Source: Prevotella koreensis
GTDB lineage: Bacteria > Bacteroidota > Bacteroidia > Bacteroidales > Bacteroidaceae
NCBI RefSeq assembly: GCF_003977605.1
Contig: NZ_RYYU01000001.1
Span: 2,606,600-2,670,599 of the forward strand
DNA: 64,000 bases
Direction of reading: 5' to 3'
Below are positions 18,392-26,337 of the stretch, in pieces; position 1 is the first letter of the stretch; each line of letters opens with the position of its first letter. A model generated the notes under the pieces. It made no database searches and had not been told where the DNA came from. It was given only the letters and a program-made list of their open reading frames with translations. The translations under genes and the position numbers were made by a program.

Positions 18392-19704
18392 TGTTTCTTA
18401 CCAGAAGATTTTATATCGTAATAACTGCCGTAATACTGATAGTTGCCGCAGGATATTGGATTCCGCCGCTCTTTGTGGCGGGCAAGGTGTTGCTGTCACT
18501 TTTCCTTATTGCAGTACTCACGGAGACAGTGTTGCTCTATTGGCGGCGCGGAATAGCTTCGAGACGCTCATGTAGCGACAGATTTTCCAACGGTGACGAC
18601 AATGTGGTCAGAGTGCATGTGGATAACACCTTTCCTTACAAGGTGAAGATTGAAGTGATTGACGAGATTCCTTTTGTCTTTCAGCGGCGCGACATATCCT
18701 TTAAGGCAGTGATAAAAGCCAAGGAAAGCACCACGATAGAGTATCATCTGAGACCGAAAGAGCGCGGAGTATATGGTTTCGGAAACATAAGAACGTTTGT
18801 CACGGTGGGTATTGGCTTCGTAAGTAGGCGTTTCACTGACAAGGTTTCACAGGACGTGAAGGTATATCCTTCTTTTCTTATGCTGCGCCGCTATGAGTTG
18901 CTTGCCATGAACAACAACCTCCAAGAACTCGGTATTAAGAGAATACGCCGCGTGGGACATAACACCGACTTTGAACAGATAAAGGAGTATGTGCAGGGTG
19001 ACGACTACCGAACAATAAACTGGAAAGCCAGCGCACGCCGCCACGCGCTGATGGTGAATGTATATCAGGACGAACGTTCGCAGAACATATACAACATGAT
19101 TGACCGAGGTCGTGTGATGCAGCAGTCTTTCGATGGTATGACATTGCTCGACTATGCCATAAACGCATCGCTCGTTCTTTCATACGTTGCCATAAGAAAG
19201 GATGACAAAGCAGGACTGATAACTTTCGACGAAAAGTTCGAAACATTTGTTCCGGCAGCAAAGCAGACAGGCCAGATGGAGACATTGATGGATTGTCTTT
19301 ACAGTCAGAATGCATCATTCGGAGATACCGACTATTACTCGCTTTGCGTACATCTTGACAAGCATCTGAACCGGCGCAGTCTGCTTGTGCTTTACACCAA
19401 CTTCTCTGACATGGTGTCAATGCGTCGTCAACTGTCTTACTTGCAGCAAATGGCACGCAAGCACGTACTGCTTGTAGTGTTCTTCCTCGACAAGGAACAA
19501 CAGGAGTTCATAGAATCACCGGCGCGAGACGTGGAAGATTATTATCGCCATGTCATTGCCGAGAAATTCTCATACGAGAAAAGACTCATTGTGAGCACGT
19601 TGCGTCAGAATGGTATATACAGTCTGCTCACGGCACCTGCCCAACTCTCTGTCAATATAATAAATAAATATCTCGAACTGAAAGCAAGGCAGATTATTTC
19701 TTGA
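18391..19704 (+). CDS. DUF58 domain-containing protein (vWA-like)
   Basis: 437 residues with two N-terminal hydrophobic segments (FYIVITAVILIVAAGYWIPPLFVAG, VLLSLFLIAVLTETVLLYW), then a beta-rich region and the DUF58 core motif YVQGDDYRTINWKASARRH (about residues 195-213). The C-terminal half has a von Willebrand A-like arrangement (SLVLSYVAIRKDDKAGLITFD, RRSLLVLYTNFSDM) without a clear full metal-binding set. It is presumably anchored in the inner membrane and acted on by the MoxR ATPase encoded immediately upstream. It is the last gene of the operon, and the next gene follows after 36 bases. Confidence 0.92.
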   Translation: MFLTRRFYIVITAVILIVAAGYWIPPLFVAGKVLLSLFLIAVLTETVLLYWRRGIASRRSCSDRFSNGDDNVVRVHVDNTFPYKVKIEVIDEIPFVFQRRDISFKAVIKAKESTTIEYHLRPKERGVYGFGNIRTFVTVGIGFVSRRFTDKVSQDVKVYPSFLMLRRYELLAMNNNLQELGIKRIRRVGHNTDFEQIKEYVQGDDYRTINWKASARRHALMVNVYQDERSQNIYNMIDRGRVMQQSFDGMTLLDYAINASLVLSYVAIRKDDKAGLITFDEKFETFVPAAKQTGQMETLMDCLYSQNASFGDTDYYSLCVHLDKHLNRRSLLVLYTNFSDMVSMRRQLSYLQQMARKHVLLVVFFLDKEQQEFIESPARDVEDYYRHVIAEKFSYEKRLIVSTLRQNGIYSLLTAPAQLSVNIINKYLELKARQIIS

Positions 19705-19740
19705 TTTCTTGCCTGTTGCAGTATGGTATAGTATATATTA

Positions 19741-20400
19741 ATGTGTGAAAAGAATTTTATGGTCGATTATTTTATATTCGATTTAGACGGCACGTTGCTC
19801 TACTCCCTTGGCGATTTGGCCGCGAGTACGAATCATGCGTTGCGTAGTTGTGGAATGCCTGAACATAGCATCGAGGATGTTCGCCGTTTCGTGGGAAACG
19901 GTGTGAAGATGCTTATGATAAGAGCCGTGCCCGGCGGTGAGGAAAATCCACGTTTCGATGAGGCCTATTCCACGTTTCGCGAGCATTACATGGAACATTG
20001 CTTCGACACCACTAAGCCATACGAAGGTATCCTTGAAACTCTTTCAGAACTGAAGATGCGTGGCAAACGTATGGCTATTGTGAGCAACAAGATGCAAGAG
20101 GCAACAGAACAACTGCGCCGTCGTTTCTTTGCCGATTATATTGATGTGGCAATAGGTGAGAGCGAAAGGATAAGGAAGAAACCTGCGCCCGATGCTGTTA
20201 TTGAGGCCTTGAGACTGTTGGAATGTGACGACCGAGACCGCGCACTATATATAGGCGACAGCGATGTAGATATAGATACGGCTCGTGCTTCCGGTCTGCG
20301 GTGTGTCAGTGTTCTGTGGGGATTCCGTGACAGAGGCTTCCTTACAAACCACGGTGCTGATTGTCTGATAGACAGTCCGTCCGAACTCCTCGCTTTATAG
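19741..20400 (+). CDS. HAD-family phosphatase, phosphoglycolate phosphatase-like
   Basis: A 219-residue HAD hydrolase. Motif I is FDLDGTLL (nucleophile Asp, acid/base Asp), motif II is AIVSNK, motif III is KKPAPDAV, and motif IV is YIGDSDVDIDTARASG. A helical cap lies between motifs I and II. This layout matches phosphoglycolate phosphatase, which removes 2-phosphoglycolate made by DNA repair or oxygenation. Related members hydrolyse other small phosphates, so the substrate is inferred. The usual DS after motif I is YS here (TLLYSLGDL). ATG 19759 (MVDYFIFDLDG) is an alternative start and gives a better family match. The gap to the DUF58 gene is 36 bases, so it may be the operon's last member. 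Confidence 0.85.
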   Translation: MCEKNFMVDYFIFDLDGTLLYSLGDLAASTNHALRSCGMPEHSIEDVRRFVGNGVKMLMIRAVPGGEENPRFDEAYSTFREHYMEHCFDTTKPYEGILETLSELKMRGKRMAIVSNKMQEATEQLRRRFFADYIDVAIGESERIRKKPAPDAVIEALRLLECDDRDRALYIGDSDVDIDTARASGLRCVSVLWGFRDRGFLTNHGADCLIDSPSELLAL

Positions 20401-20561
20401 TTCCCTACATCATTACAGGTTGATACGAGAAACCCCACGAATGACCTCTTTAAACACTTCGCGATTGAGGTGTCCTGATAGCATTTGGAAATTATTTCTT
20501 ATTCGCCTTAATCAGTAGATTGACTCCGTAAAGTTTACTTTTGCTTTAGGTGATGTTATTC

Positions 20562-21887
20562 TTACCGCGCGTAGAATTTAAGCATTGCGATGTTAAAGAT
20601 GGTAAGGTATTTGCTTTGCAGTTCGTTTTGTTTTGCAAGATACAGTTTGTCCTTACCGTTCATCAGTTCCACGATATTCTTCAGACCGAGTGTAAACTGC
20701 TCTTGCAGCAGGTTGAAACTTGCCTGTGCGCTCTCCGTGTTCACTCTTGCTGCCTTGAAACGTTTCTGGTTTGACTCTGCTTGTAGCCAATAATTCTCTA
20801 TATTGCTATACAAGGTTGTAAGTTCATTCTCCAAGTCAAGCATGTAATTCTGTTTCTGAAACATAGCCTTATTTATGGCGGTTTTCGTCTGCCTGTTGTC
20901 CAATATCGGTATGCTTACGGTAACACCGGCACCTACGTTGAGATTGTTTTTCATCTGTGTACCCCAACCACTTTCGCTCATAGACGTTGTATTTGTAATG
21001 ACACTCGCGTTAAGGCTCACCGTCGGCATCCTCTGTGCCTTTGCAAGACTCACGCTTAGGTTGCTGTTTTCTATTCCGAGTTGTACATTTCGTATCTCCG
21101 GTCGGTTGTTAGATGCTTTCCAGTAGATGTCCTTGAGTGTCGGAATTTCCTCCAGTGCCATTTCGTCTGTCATTTCCGGTATGCTCACATCAAATTCAGT
21201 ATCAGTCAGTTGTAGCAGTTGTTTGAGTTGCCTCTTATAGTTCTTGACGTTCGTTTCTGCTTCAACAACATTATATTCGGCCTCTGCGCGTTGTGCAGTG
21301 AGTTGTGCGAGATCGGCCTTACTCATTTTTCCCACCTCCAACATCGTCCTTCCGCGTTCCTCGTTAACCATGCATGTCTTAAGGTTTTCCTTGTTCACGT
21401 TGATTGCTTCGCTGGTGTATATTATCTGTACGAACAACTGCACTATCTGTTCTTGTATGTTGTTCGCCGTTATGGCAGAGTCAAGTTCTGCCATGTCCTC
21501 GTTTATCTTGTTCTGTTTTATTGTCTTGGTGTTCTTTCCACCGTTCCATATTGTCCAGTTCGCATTCACTCCGTATGAACCGTTGTAGAAAACCTTATCA
21601 ACCGAAGTCTGCACATATCCGTTCGCCACCGTTGCTCTTCCTGTTTCCGGCCAAGGTCTGTATGTCATATTCTGCGAAGTCTGTGCCATTATTGAGGGCA
21701 GCATATCGGCCTGCGACTGCAACACGTCCTCGTGCGAAATATGTTTCTTTATCCTGCTTTTCTTTATTTGAATGTTATGTTGTATGGCATAGTCCACGCA
21801 GTCCTGCATAGTCCACTTCTTTGATTCCTGTGCCGATACCGTGGCAAAGAATGTGCATAGAAAAAGAGCAAGTATTTTCGATTTCAT
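20562..21887 (-). CDS. TolC family outer-membrane efflux protein
   Basis: 441 residues with a signal peptide (MKSKILALFLCTFFATVSAQ). It shows the duplicated helical-barrel pattern of TolC-like proteins: WTMQDCVDYAIQHNIQIKKS at the N-terminus, long amphipathic helices (ADLAQLTAQRAEAEYNVVEAE), and a second repeat from RPEIRNVQLGIENSNLSVSLAKAQRMPTVSL onward. Such proteins form trimeric channels that work with inner-membrane pumps. No pump or membrane-fusion gene is adjacent, since the next gene upstream is riboflavin synthase, ended by its own terminator. The substrate is unknown. Its TolC partner may be encoded elsewhere, or it may serve several pumps. Confidence 0.92.
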   Translation of the reverse strand: MKSKILALFLCTFFATVSAQESKKWTMQDCVDYAIQHNIQIKKSRIKKHISHEDVLQSQADMLPSIMAQTSQNMTYRPWPETGRATVANGYVQTSVDKVFYNGSYGVNANWTIWNGGKNTKTIKQNKINEDMAELDSAITANNIQEQIVQLFVQIIYTSEAINVNKENLKTCMVNEERGRTMLEVGKMSKADLAQLTAQRAEAEYNVVEAETNVKNYKRQLKQLLQLTDTEFDVSIPEMTDEMALEEIPTLKDIYWKASNNRPEIRNVQLGIENSNLSVSLAKAQRMPTVSLNASVITNTTSMSESGWGTQMKNNLNVGAGVTVSIPILDNRQTKTAINKAMFQKQNYMLDLENELTTLYSNIENYWLQAESNQKRFKAARVNTESAQASFNLLQEQFTLGLKNIVELMNGKDKLYLAKQNELQSKYLTIFNIAMLKFYAR

Positions 21888-21927
21888 TTTAAATGTGCTT
21901 ATCTTGATTGATTGTTACGTGTAAAAA

Positions 21928-21951
21928 AAGGTTGAGTATAGTCTCAACCTT
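21928..21951 (-). terminator. rho-independent terminator of ribE
   Basis: On the minus strand arms aaggttgag and ctcaacctt pair over 9 base pairs with a 6-base loop and are followed by seven T. The hairpin includes the ribE stop codon. Confidence 0.8.
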
Positions 21952-22549
21952 CAAGGCTTTTCATTCTTGCAATGTATTTTCCCAATATGTCGAACTCGAT
22001 GTTCACTATCGTACCTATGCGTATGTCGCAGAAGTTCGTGTGCTCCATTGTGTAAGGTATTATTGCCACTTGGAATGTATCTTTTGTCGGATTACATACA
22101 GTCAGCGACACACCATTAACGGTAACACTGCCTTTATCCACAGTGAAATAGCCCCTGCCTATCATTTCAGGAGTTGTGTCGTGACGGAAAGTGAAGTATG
22201 TGCTTCCCTGCGCATCCTCCATAGCGATACATTCGGCCGTGGAATCCACATGTCCTTGCACGATATGTCCGTCGAGTCTGCCGTTAATCATCATCGAGCG
22301 TTCCACGTTCACTTTGTCACCCACTTTCATCAATCCGAGATTCGAGCGGTCGAGAGTCTCTTTCATTGCCGTTACCACATATTTGTCGCCTTCAATCTTC
22401 ACCACCGTGAGACACACACCATTGTGGGCGACACTCTGGTCTATCTTCAGTTCGTTTGCAAACTCACATGTGAGCGTCAAATCTACGTTCTCTTTATATT
22501 TCTCTATGGCCACAACTGTGGCAAATGATTCTATGATACCACTGAACAT
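21944..22549 (-). CDS. ribE: riboflavin synthase, alpha subunit
   Basis: Dismutates two 6,7-dimethyl-8-ribityllumazine molecules to riboflavin in the cytoplasm. The protein starts with the diagnostic MFSGIIES and has two lumazine-binding repeats: the first with SVAHNGVCLTV, the second with GSVTVNGVSLTV. At 201 residues it has the normal length. It stands alone, with no other rib genes in the window. I looked for an FMN riboswitch in the 361 bases upstream and do not see the conserved blocks. An efficient hairpin terminator overlaps the stop codon. Confidence 0.97.
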   Translation of the reverse strand: MFSGIIESFATVVAIEKYKENVDLTLTCEFANELKIDQSVAHNGVCLTVVKIEGDKYVVTAMKETLDRSNLGLMKVGDKVNVERSMMINGRLDGHIVQGHVDSTAECIAMEDAQGSTYFTFRHDTTPEMIGRGYFTVDKGSVTVNGVSLTVCNPTKDTFQVAIIPYTMEHTNFCDIRIGTIVNIEFDILGKYIARMKSLEG

Positions 22550-22910
22550 ATTATATTTCTATTGATGTTATATTTGTTGAGACTTGTTCACGCTCCACGC
22601 TTCATGTTGCCGGAGAGTTTTACTGTGATAGAGTGAGATTATCGCTCCACGCTCAACAAAAAGAAAATGGCCGTATCGATGAAGTGATGAAACTCCGAGC
22701 TGAAATAATTTGAGAACTCTCCGTCTTTGTAATCCACCGGCCCTACGGCTTAGGTTCACGAATGAACTTTATATGGCCCGCCATTGACAAAAGAAGTCTT
22801 CTCGGTTTTCTGTATTTATTTGATGAGTATCCCTATCTATACGATACGGCCAATATTATCTCCTTTTTCAAATGCAAAAATAGTATATTATCCGGTTAAT
22901 TCCAAATATT
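22550..22910. other. 361-base gap with a coding-like remnant
   Basis: No complete gene is recognisable. On the minus strand 22639-22737 a short open stretch of 32 codons reads like protein (VDYKDGEFSNYF, then SEFHHFIDTAIFF). It has only a GTG as possible start and ends in heptamer-like repeats (gctcaac, ctccacg). It may be a gene remnant or a segment spread with the repeats. The rest shows nothing I can identify apart from AT-rich sequence at 22801-22910. Confidence 0.35.
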
Positions 22911-24182
22911 TTAAGAATTATTCAATGAAAATTCGAATAGTTTTTCCATGAACTGTCGGGAATCAATAGTGCCGTATGCACCATTTATTACGCTATATTC
23001 GTCGTATGTCTTTACGCTGTCAGGCTCTATTCCTTTATGATATATTATGAATGGTACCGGCTCGTTTACGTGTATGCGCATTTCCACCGGGGTGGGGTGG
23101 TCGGGTAGTATTGCCATCACCACCGGTTCGTCCCATTTCATCACATTATTATATATAGGTGATATGAGCCGATGGTCGAGATTGCTTATGGCTTGCAGTT
23201 TCGTTTCGAGGTCACCGTCATGACCGGCCTCGTCGGTTGCTTCTACGTGTACGAAGACAAAGTCCTGTCGTGTGAGTGCTTCTATTGCCGCCTGTGCTTT
23301 TCCCTCATAGTTGGTGTTTGCAAGTCCGGTTGCTCCTTCCACATTTATTATGTCAAGCCCGGCATACCATCCAATGCCCCTTATAAGGTCAACGGCACTG
23401 ATTACGCTACCGCTTTTAATGTTATGGTACATTTGTGATAGTTTACGCATTTTCGGTCGGTAACCTCCACTCCAAGGCCAGATACAATTGGCCTTTATTT
23501 CACCACTTTTGTAAAGAGGGTGTGCCGATAGGAGAGTGTGTGATTTCTCGATGAGCATGTTCAGTATGTCGGCCGTCTGTTGTCCGGTCATTCTTTGATG
23601 CTCGTTTCCGTTGGCATCGGTATATACATCGTGCCTGTCTGCCCATCCGTTTTCCGGTTTTACGCGAAGTGTATGCCATCGTTCTCCGATATGTTCGTGT
23701 GGCGAAGCGCATACAATGTGCTTGTTGCCGCCTTTTATTACGAGCAGATGCCGATATTGGTCACCTCTTACGAAATTCACCCTTTTGTCTCCGAGTTCTT
23801 TGTTCAGATATTCGATGAGTGTTTCGGCATAATCATCATTAATGTAGCCTCCCTTGTGATTGATAATCTTATCGTTGGAAACGGTTATCGTGTTGCATCG
23901 CAATGTCATGTCGTCTGCAGTCATTTCATAACCCATGCCCGCCGCTTCCAACGGCCCGCGCCCCTCAAACACCTCATTTAGGTCATACCCCAAGATTGCA
24001 GTGTTTGCCACTTCGCTCCCCGGCAGGAAACCATTCGGAACACTTATCAGTCGCCCGGTGCGTCCCTGTCGTGCAATTATATCCATGCAGGGCTTGTCTG
24101 CGTATTGCAGCAATGTCTTTCCACCGAGTCTTTCTACGGGATGATCAGACATGCCGTCACCAATAATGATAATATATTTCAT
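22911..24182 (-). CDS. apgM: cofactor-independent phosphoglycerate mutase
   Basis: Interconverts 3- and 2-phosphoglycerate in glycolysis. It belongs to the archaeal-type iPGM family of the alkaline phosphatase superfamily. The N-terminal metal-binding IIIGDGMSDHPVERLGGKT and the catalytic-Ser region PGSEVANTAILGYD are present. The central insert (GYRPKMRKLSQMYHNIKSGSVISAV), the metal ligands in FVHVEATDEAGHDGD and the ILPDHPTPVEMR block complete the family pattern. At 423 residues it is typical. It lies 72 bases after the DedA gene in the same direction and may be the tail of a glnS-TPR-DedA-apgM transcript. It could be one of two phosphoglycerate mutases in the cell. Confidence 0.93.
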   Translation of the reverse strand: MKYIIIIGDGMSDHPVERLGGKTLLQYADKPCMDIIARQGRTGRLISVPNGFLPGSEVANTAILGYDLNEVFEGRGPLEAAGMGYEMTADDMTLRCNTITVSNDKIINHKGGYINDDYAETLIEYLNKELGDKRVNFVRGDQYRHLLVIKGGNKHIVCASPHEHIGERWHTLRVKPENGWADRHDVYTDANGNEHQRMTGQQTADILNMLIEKSHTLLSAHPLYKSGEIKANCIWPWSGGYRPKMRKLSQMYHNIKSGSVISAVDLIRGIGWYAGLDIINVEGATGLANTNYEGKAQAAIEALTRQDFVFVHVEATDEAGHDGDLETKLQAISNLDHRLISPIYNNVMKWDEPVVMAILPDHPTPVEMRIHVNEPVPFIIYHKGIEPDSVKTYDEYSVINGAYGTIDSRQFMEKLFEFSLNNS

Positions 24183-24254
24183 CTTCAGCGGTCATGTCAA
24201 GTTTTTATAATCTTAGTGATATGTTGCCTGCATCAGGCCGGCGACGTTTCTTCG

Positions 24255-24890
24255 TTAATCTTTTATTGCCCGTTTTTTGATTATCAGTTTCTTCACCATG
24301 AAATAAGCGATGCCTAAAAGCACAATCGCAATGATGCCCCATTTTATATAATCGCCGTACTCCAAAAGTTTGTCGTGAAGTTGATCCTCCGGCACTATGG
24401 CATGCATATACCAGCCCAAGGCGGCAAGAATACTGTGCCATACTCCGGCACCGATTGTTGTATAGAGCAAGAATTTCCAGTAGTTCATCTTTGAAAGTCC
24501 TGCCGGTATCGAGATGAGGTGACGTATTCCGGGAATGAGACGGCCGGTAATTGTGGCAAACATTCCGTGGTTGTAGAAATATTTCTCGCTTTTCTCAACT
24601 TTCTGTTGGTTGAGCAGACACAGATGACCGACTTTGCTGTTTGCGAATTTATATATCAGGGGTCTGCCAAGATAATATCCCGCAAGATAATTTATCGTTG
24701 CTCCAAGGTCGGCTCCGAGTGTTGAGAAAAGTATAACGAGAAAAATATTCAGGTTACCACCTGCAGCATGATATGCCGCCGGCGATACCACCAATTCGGA
24801 AGGTACCGGAACGACGGTGCTTTCCAGCATCATCAGAAAGAATATTGCGGGATAATTCAGATTGTCGAGTAATGATGTAATCCAAGTCAT
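24255..24890 (-). CDS. DedA family membrane protein
   Basis: 211 residues with about five hydrophobic segments. It shows the SNARE-associated/DedA pattern: FLMMLESTVVPVPSELVVSPA, then LGADLGATINYLAGYYLGRPL, the arginine-rich GRLIPGIRHLISIPAGLSKM, and AGVWHSILAALGWY. DedA proteins are linked to undecaprenyl-phosphate or phosphatidylethanolamine flipping and to envelope homeostasis, but the activity of this member is not shown by sequence. The C-terminus is short and basic (KKLIIKKRAIKD). It starts 21 bases after the TPR gene in the same direction, so the two are probably co-transcribed. Confidence 0.92.
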   Translation of the reverse strand: MTWITSLLDNLNYPAIFFLMMLESTVVPVPSELVVSPAAYHAAGGNLNIFLVILFSTLGADLGATINYLAGYYLGRPLIYKFANSKVGHLCLLNQQKVEKSEKYFYNHGMFATITGRLIPGIRHLISIPAGLSKMNYWKFLLYTTIGAGVWHSILAALGWYMHAIVPEDQLHDKLLEYGDYIKWGIIAIVLLGIAYFMVKKLIIKKRAIKD

Positions 24891-24911
24891 TGTTGGGATG
24901 TTTTATTGTTT

Positions 24912-26276
24912 TTATTCATCGAGAGTTATTTCGCCAAGCAGTGTCTCTGCGGTGCGTGGGTCTTTCTCAAAAGCAATCTCCCGATATTTCAGATATTCGC
25001 TCTCATGGCCGGCATATAGACTGAACAGCGCATGATAGGCATATACTTCCGGCATTTCATCACCACAAACCTCTACAAGCGATACCGTTGTTAAATAGGC
25101 TGAAACATAAAGTTTACTTTCGTATAGTGCAATACCTATTTTTAGATAGATTTTTGGTGAGTAGCCGGAATTCTTTAATGCTTTTTCATAACACTGCTGT
25201 CCTTCCTCGTATTCACCTTTCGACATTAGCACCATACCTTTTATTATTTCCAACTCCAAGTGATTGCAGTCGGCTTGTTCGCTCTTCTCTATGTATTTCA
25301 GAGCCTCATCATAGCGTTCGAGCCTGCACAGAATCATGGTTAGTTCATTGTATATTTCTGTTGTATAGTCAGAGTCTATGGTGATTTTCTCCTCGGCCTT
25401 TTTCAGATGTTCCACTGCCTCCTGCAATTTGTCTTGAGCAAGCAAAGACAGGCCGACCATCATTTCGCCGGTCTCTTCGTCAGGACGTAACTCCGTGAAA
25501 TGTTGGAAATGTTTTATTGCCTCGTCATAGTTGCCTAAATGGAAAAGTGCGTTACCTTTGTTTAGCAAGGCATCTTCGTCATTTGGGTTTATGGCTAAAC
25601 TATATTCGCTGCTGATTATTGAATCCTCGATGTCGGTCTTAATAAGTTGCGTTTTGGCAAGCAAGTTCCAATAGTCTGATTGATATGGGTTATTGTCAAT
25701 CAGTTCGTTCAATATCTCCTGACTCTTTTCCGTTTCTCCTTCGACTAACAGAATTCTTGCTTGAAGTTCTTTTTTTGAGTCGCTTTCTTCCGTTCCGCAT
25801 TTTTCCAACCACGCCTTAGCCTTGTCAACGCAATTATAGTCCATATAGATTTTTGAAATTTCTTCGGCAATCTGTTCTTGTTCTTCTGCGTTATCGTGGT
25901 ACACGCTGCTCAATATTGTCTCCGCCTCACTTTGCTGTCCGCGAGTGAGCATAATCTCTGCTTTCAGATATAGGTAGTCGATGTCTTGCACGTCAGACAT
26001 TTTATCGGCTATCCACTCTGCCTCGTCCGGATCGTGTTCGTAGGTCAGCGACATGCGTGCTTTTATCATGATGGCATCATCGTTGTCCGGAAACATTTCC
26101 ATTATATGGTTGATGAGTTTTTTTGCCTTTGGCACATTACCGTAAATACAATAATAGTCCACAATGTCGAGCAAGTCGTCAGGGTCGAAAAAGCGGTTCT
26201 CACCATTCTTCTCCGACTCCTCGAATGAGTTCAGTATATTCCTGAAATCCTTGCTGTTGTAATAGTTGTCTGTCAT
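24912..26276 (-). CDS. tetratricopeptide repeat protein
   Basis: 454 residues, acidic and soluble, with no signal peptide or membrane segment. Multiple TPR-like helical pairs fill the length, the clearest at LAINPNDEDALLNKGNALFHLGNYDEAIKHFQHFTELRPDEETG (about residues 228-270) and at CRLERYDEALKYIEKSEQ. Such repeats bind proteins, and the partner is unknown. The context between glnS and DedA gives no specific role. It follows glnS after 61 bases in the same direction, and the DedA gene begins 21 bases after its stop. Confidence 0.88.
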   Translation of the reverse strand: MTDNYYNSKDFRNILNSFEESEKNGENRFFDPDDLLDIVDYYCIYGNVPKAKKLINHIMEMFPDNDDAIMIKARMSLTYEHDPDEAEWIADKMSDVQDIDYLYLKAEIMLTRGQQSEAETILSSVYHDNAEEQEQIAEEISKIYMDYNCVDKAKAWLEKCGTEESDSKKELQARILLVEGETEKSQEILNELIDNNPYQSDYWNLLAKTQLIKTDIEDSIISSEYSLAINPNDEDALLNKGNALFHLGNYDEAIKHFQHFTELRPDEETGEMMVGLSLLAQDKLQEAVEHLKKAEEKITIDSDYTTEIYNELTMILCRLERYDEALKYIEKSEQADCNHLELEIIKGMVLMSKGEYEEGQQCYEKALKNSGYSPKIYLKIGIALYESKLYVSAYLTTVSLVEVCGDEMPEVYAYHALFSLYAGHESEYLKYREIAFEKDPRTAETLLGEITLDE

Positions 26277-26337
26277 GCGGTAACAATATGGTTATATGCG
26301 TGCACTACTCATCGGTTCGCTCTTCGCGTTCTCAAGG

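Noticed and set aside
22550..22910. FMN riboswitch upstream of ribE
   Set aside because: The conserved blocks of the FMN element are not present on the minus strand in this gap.
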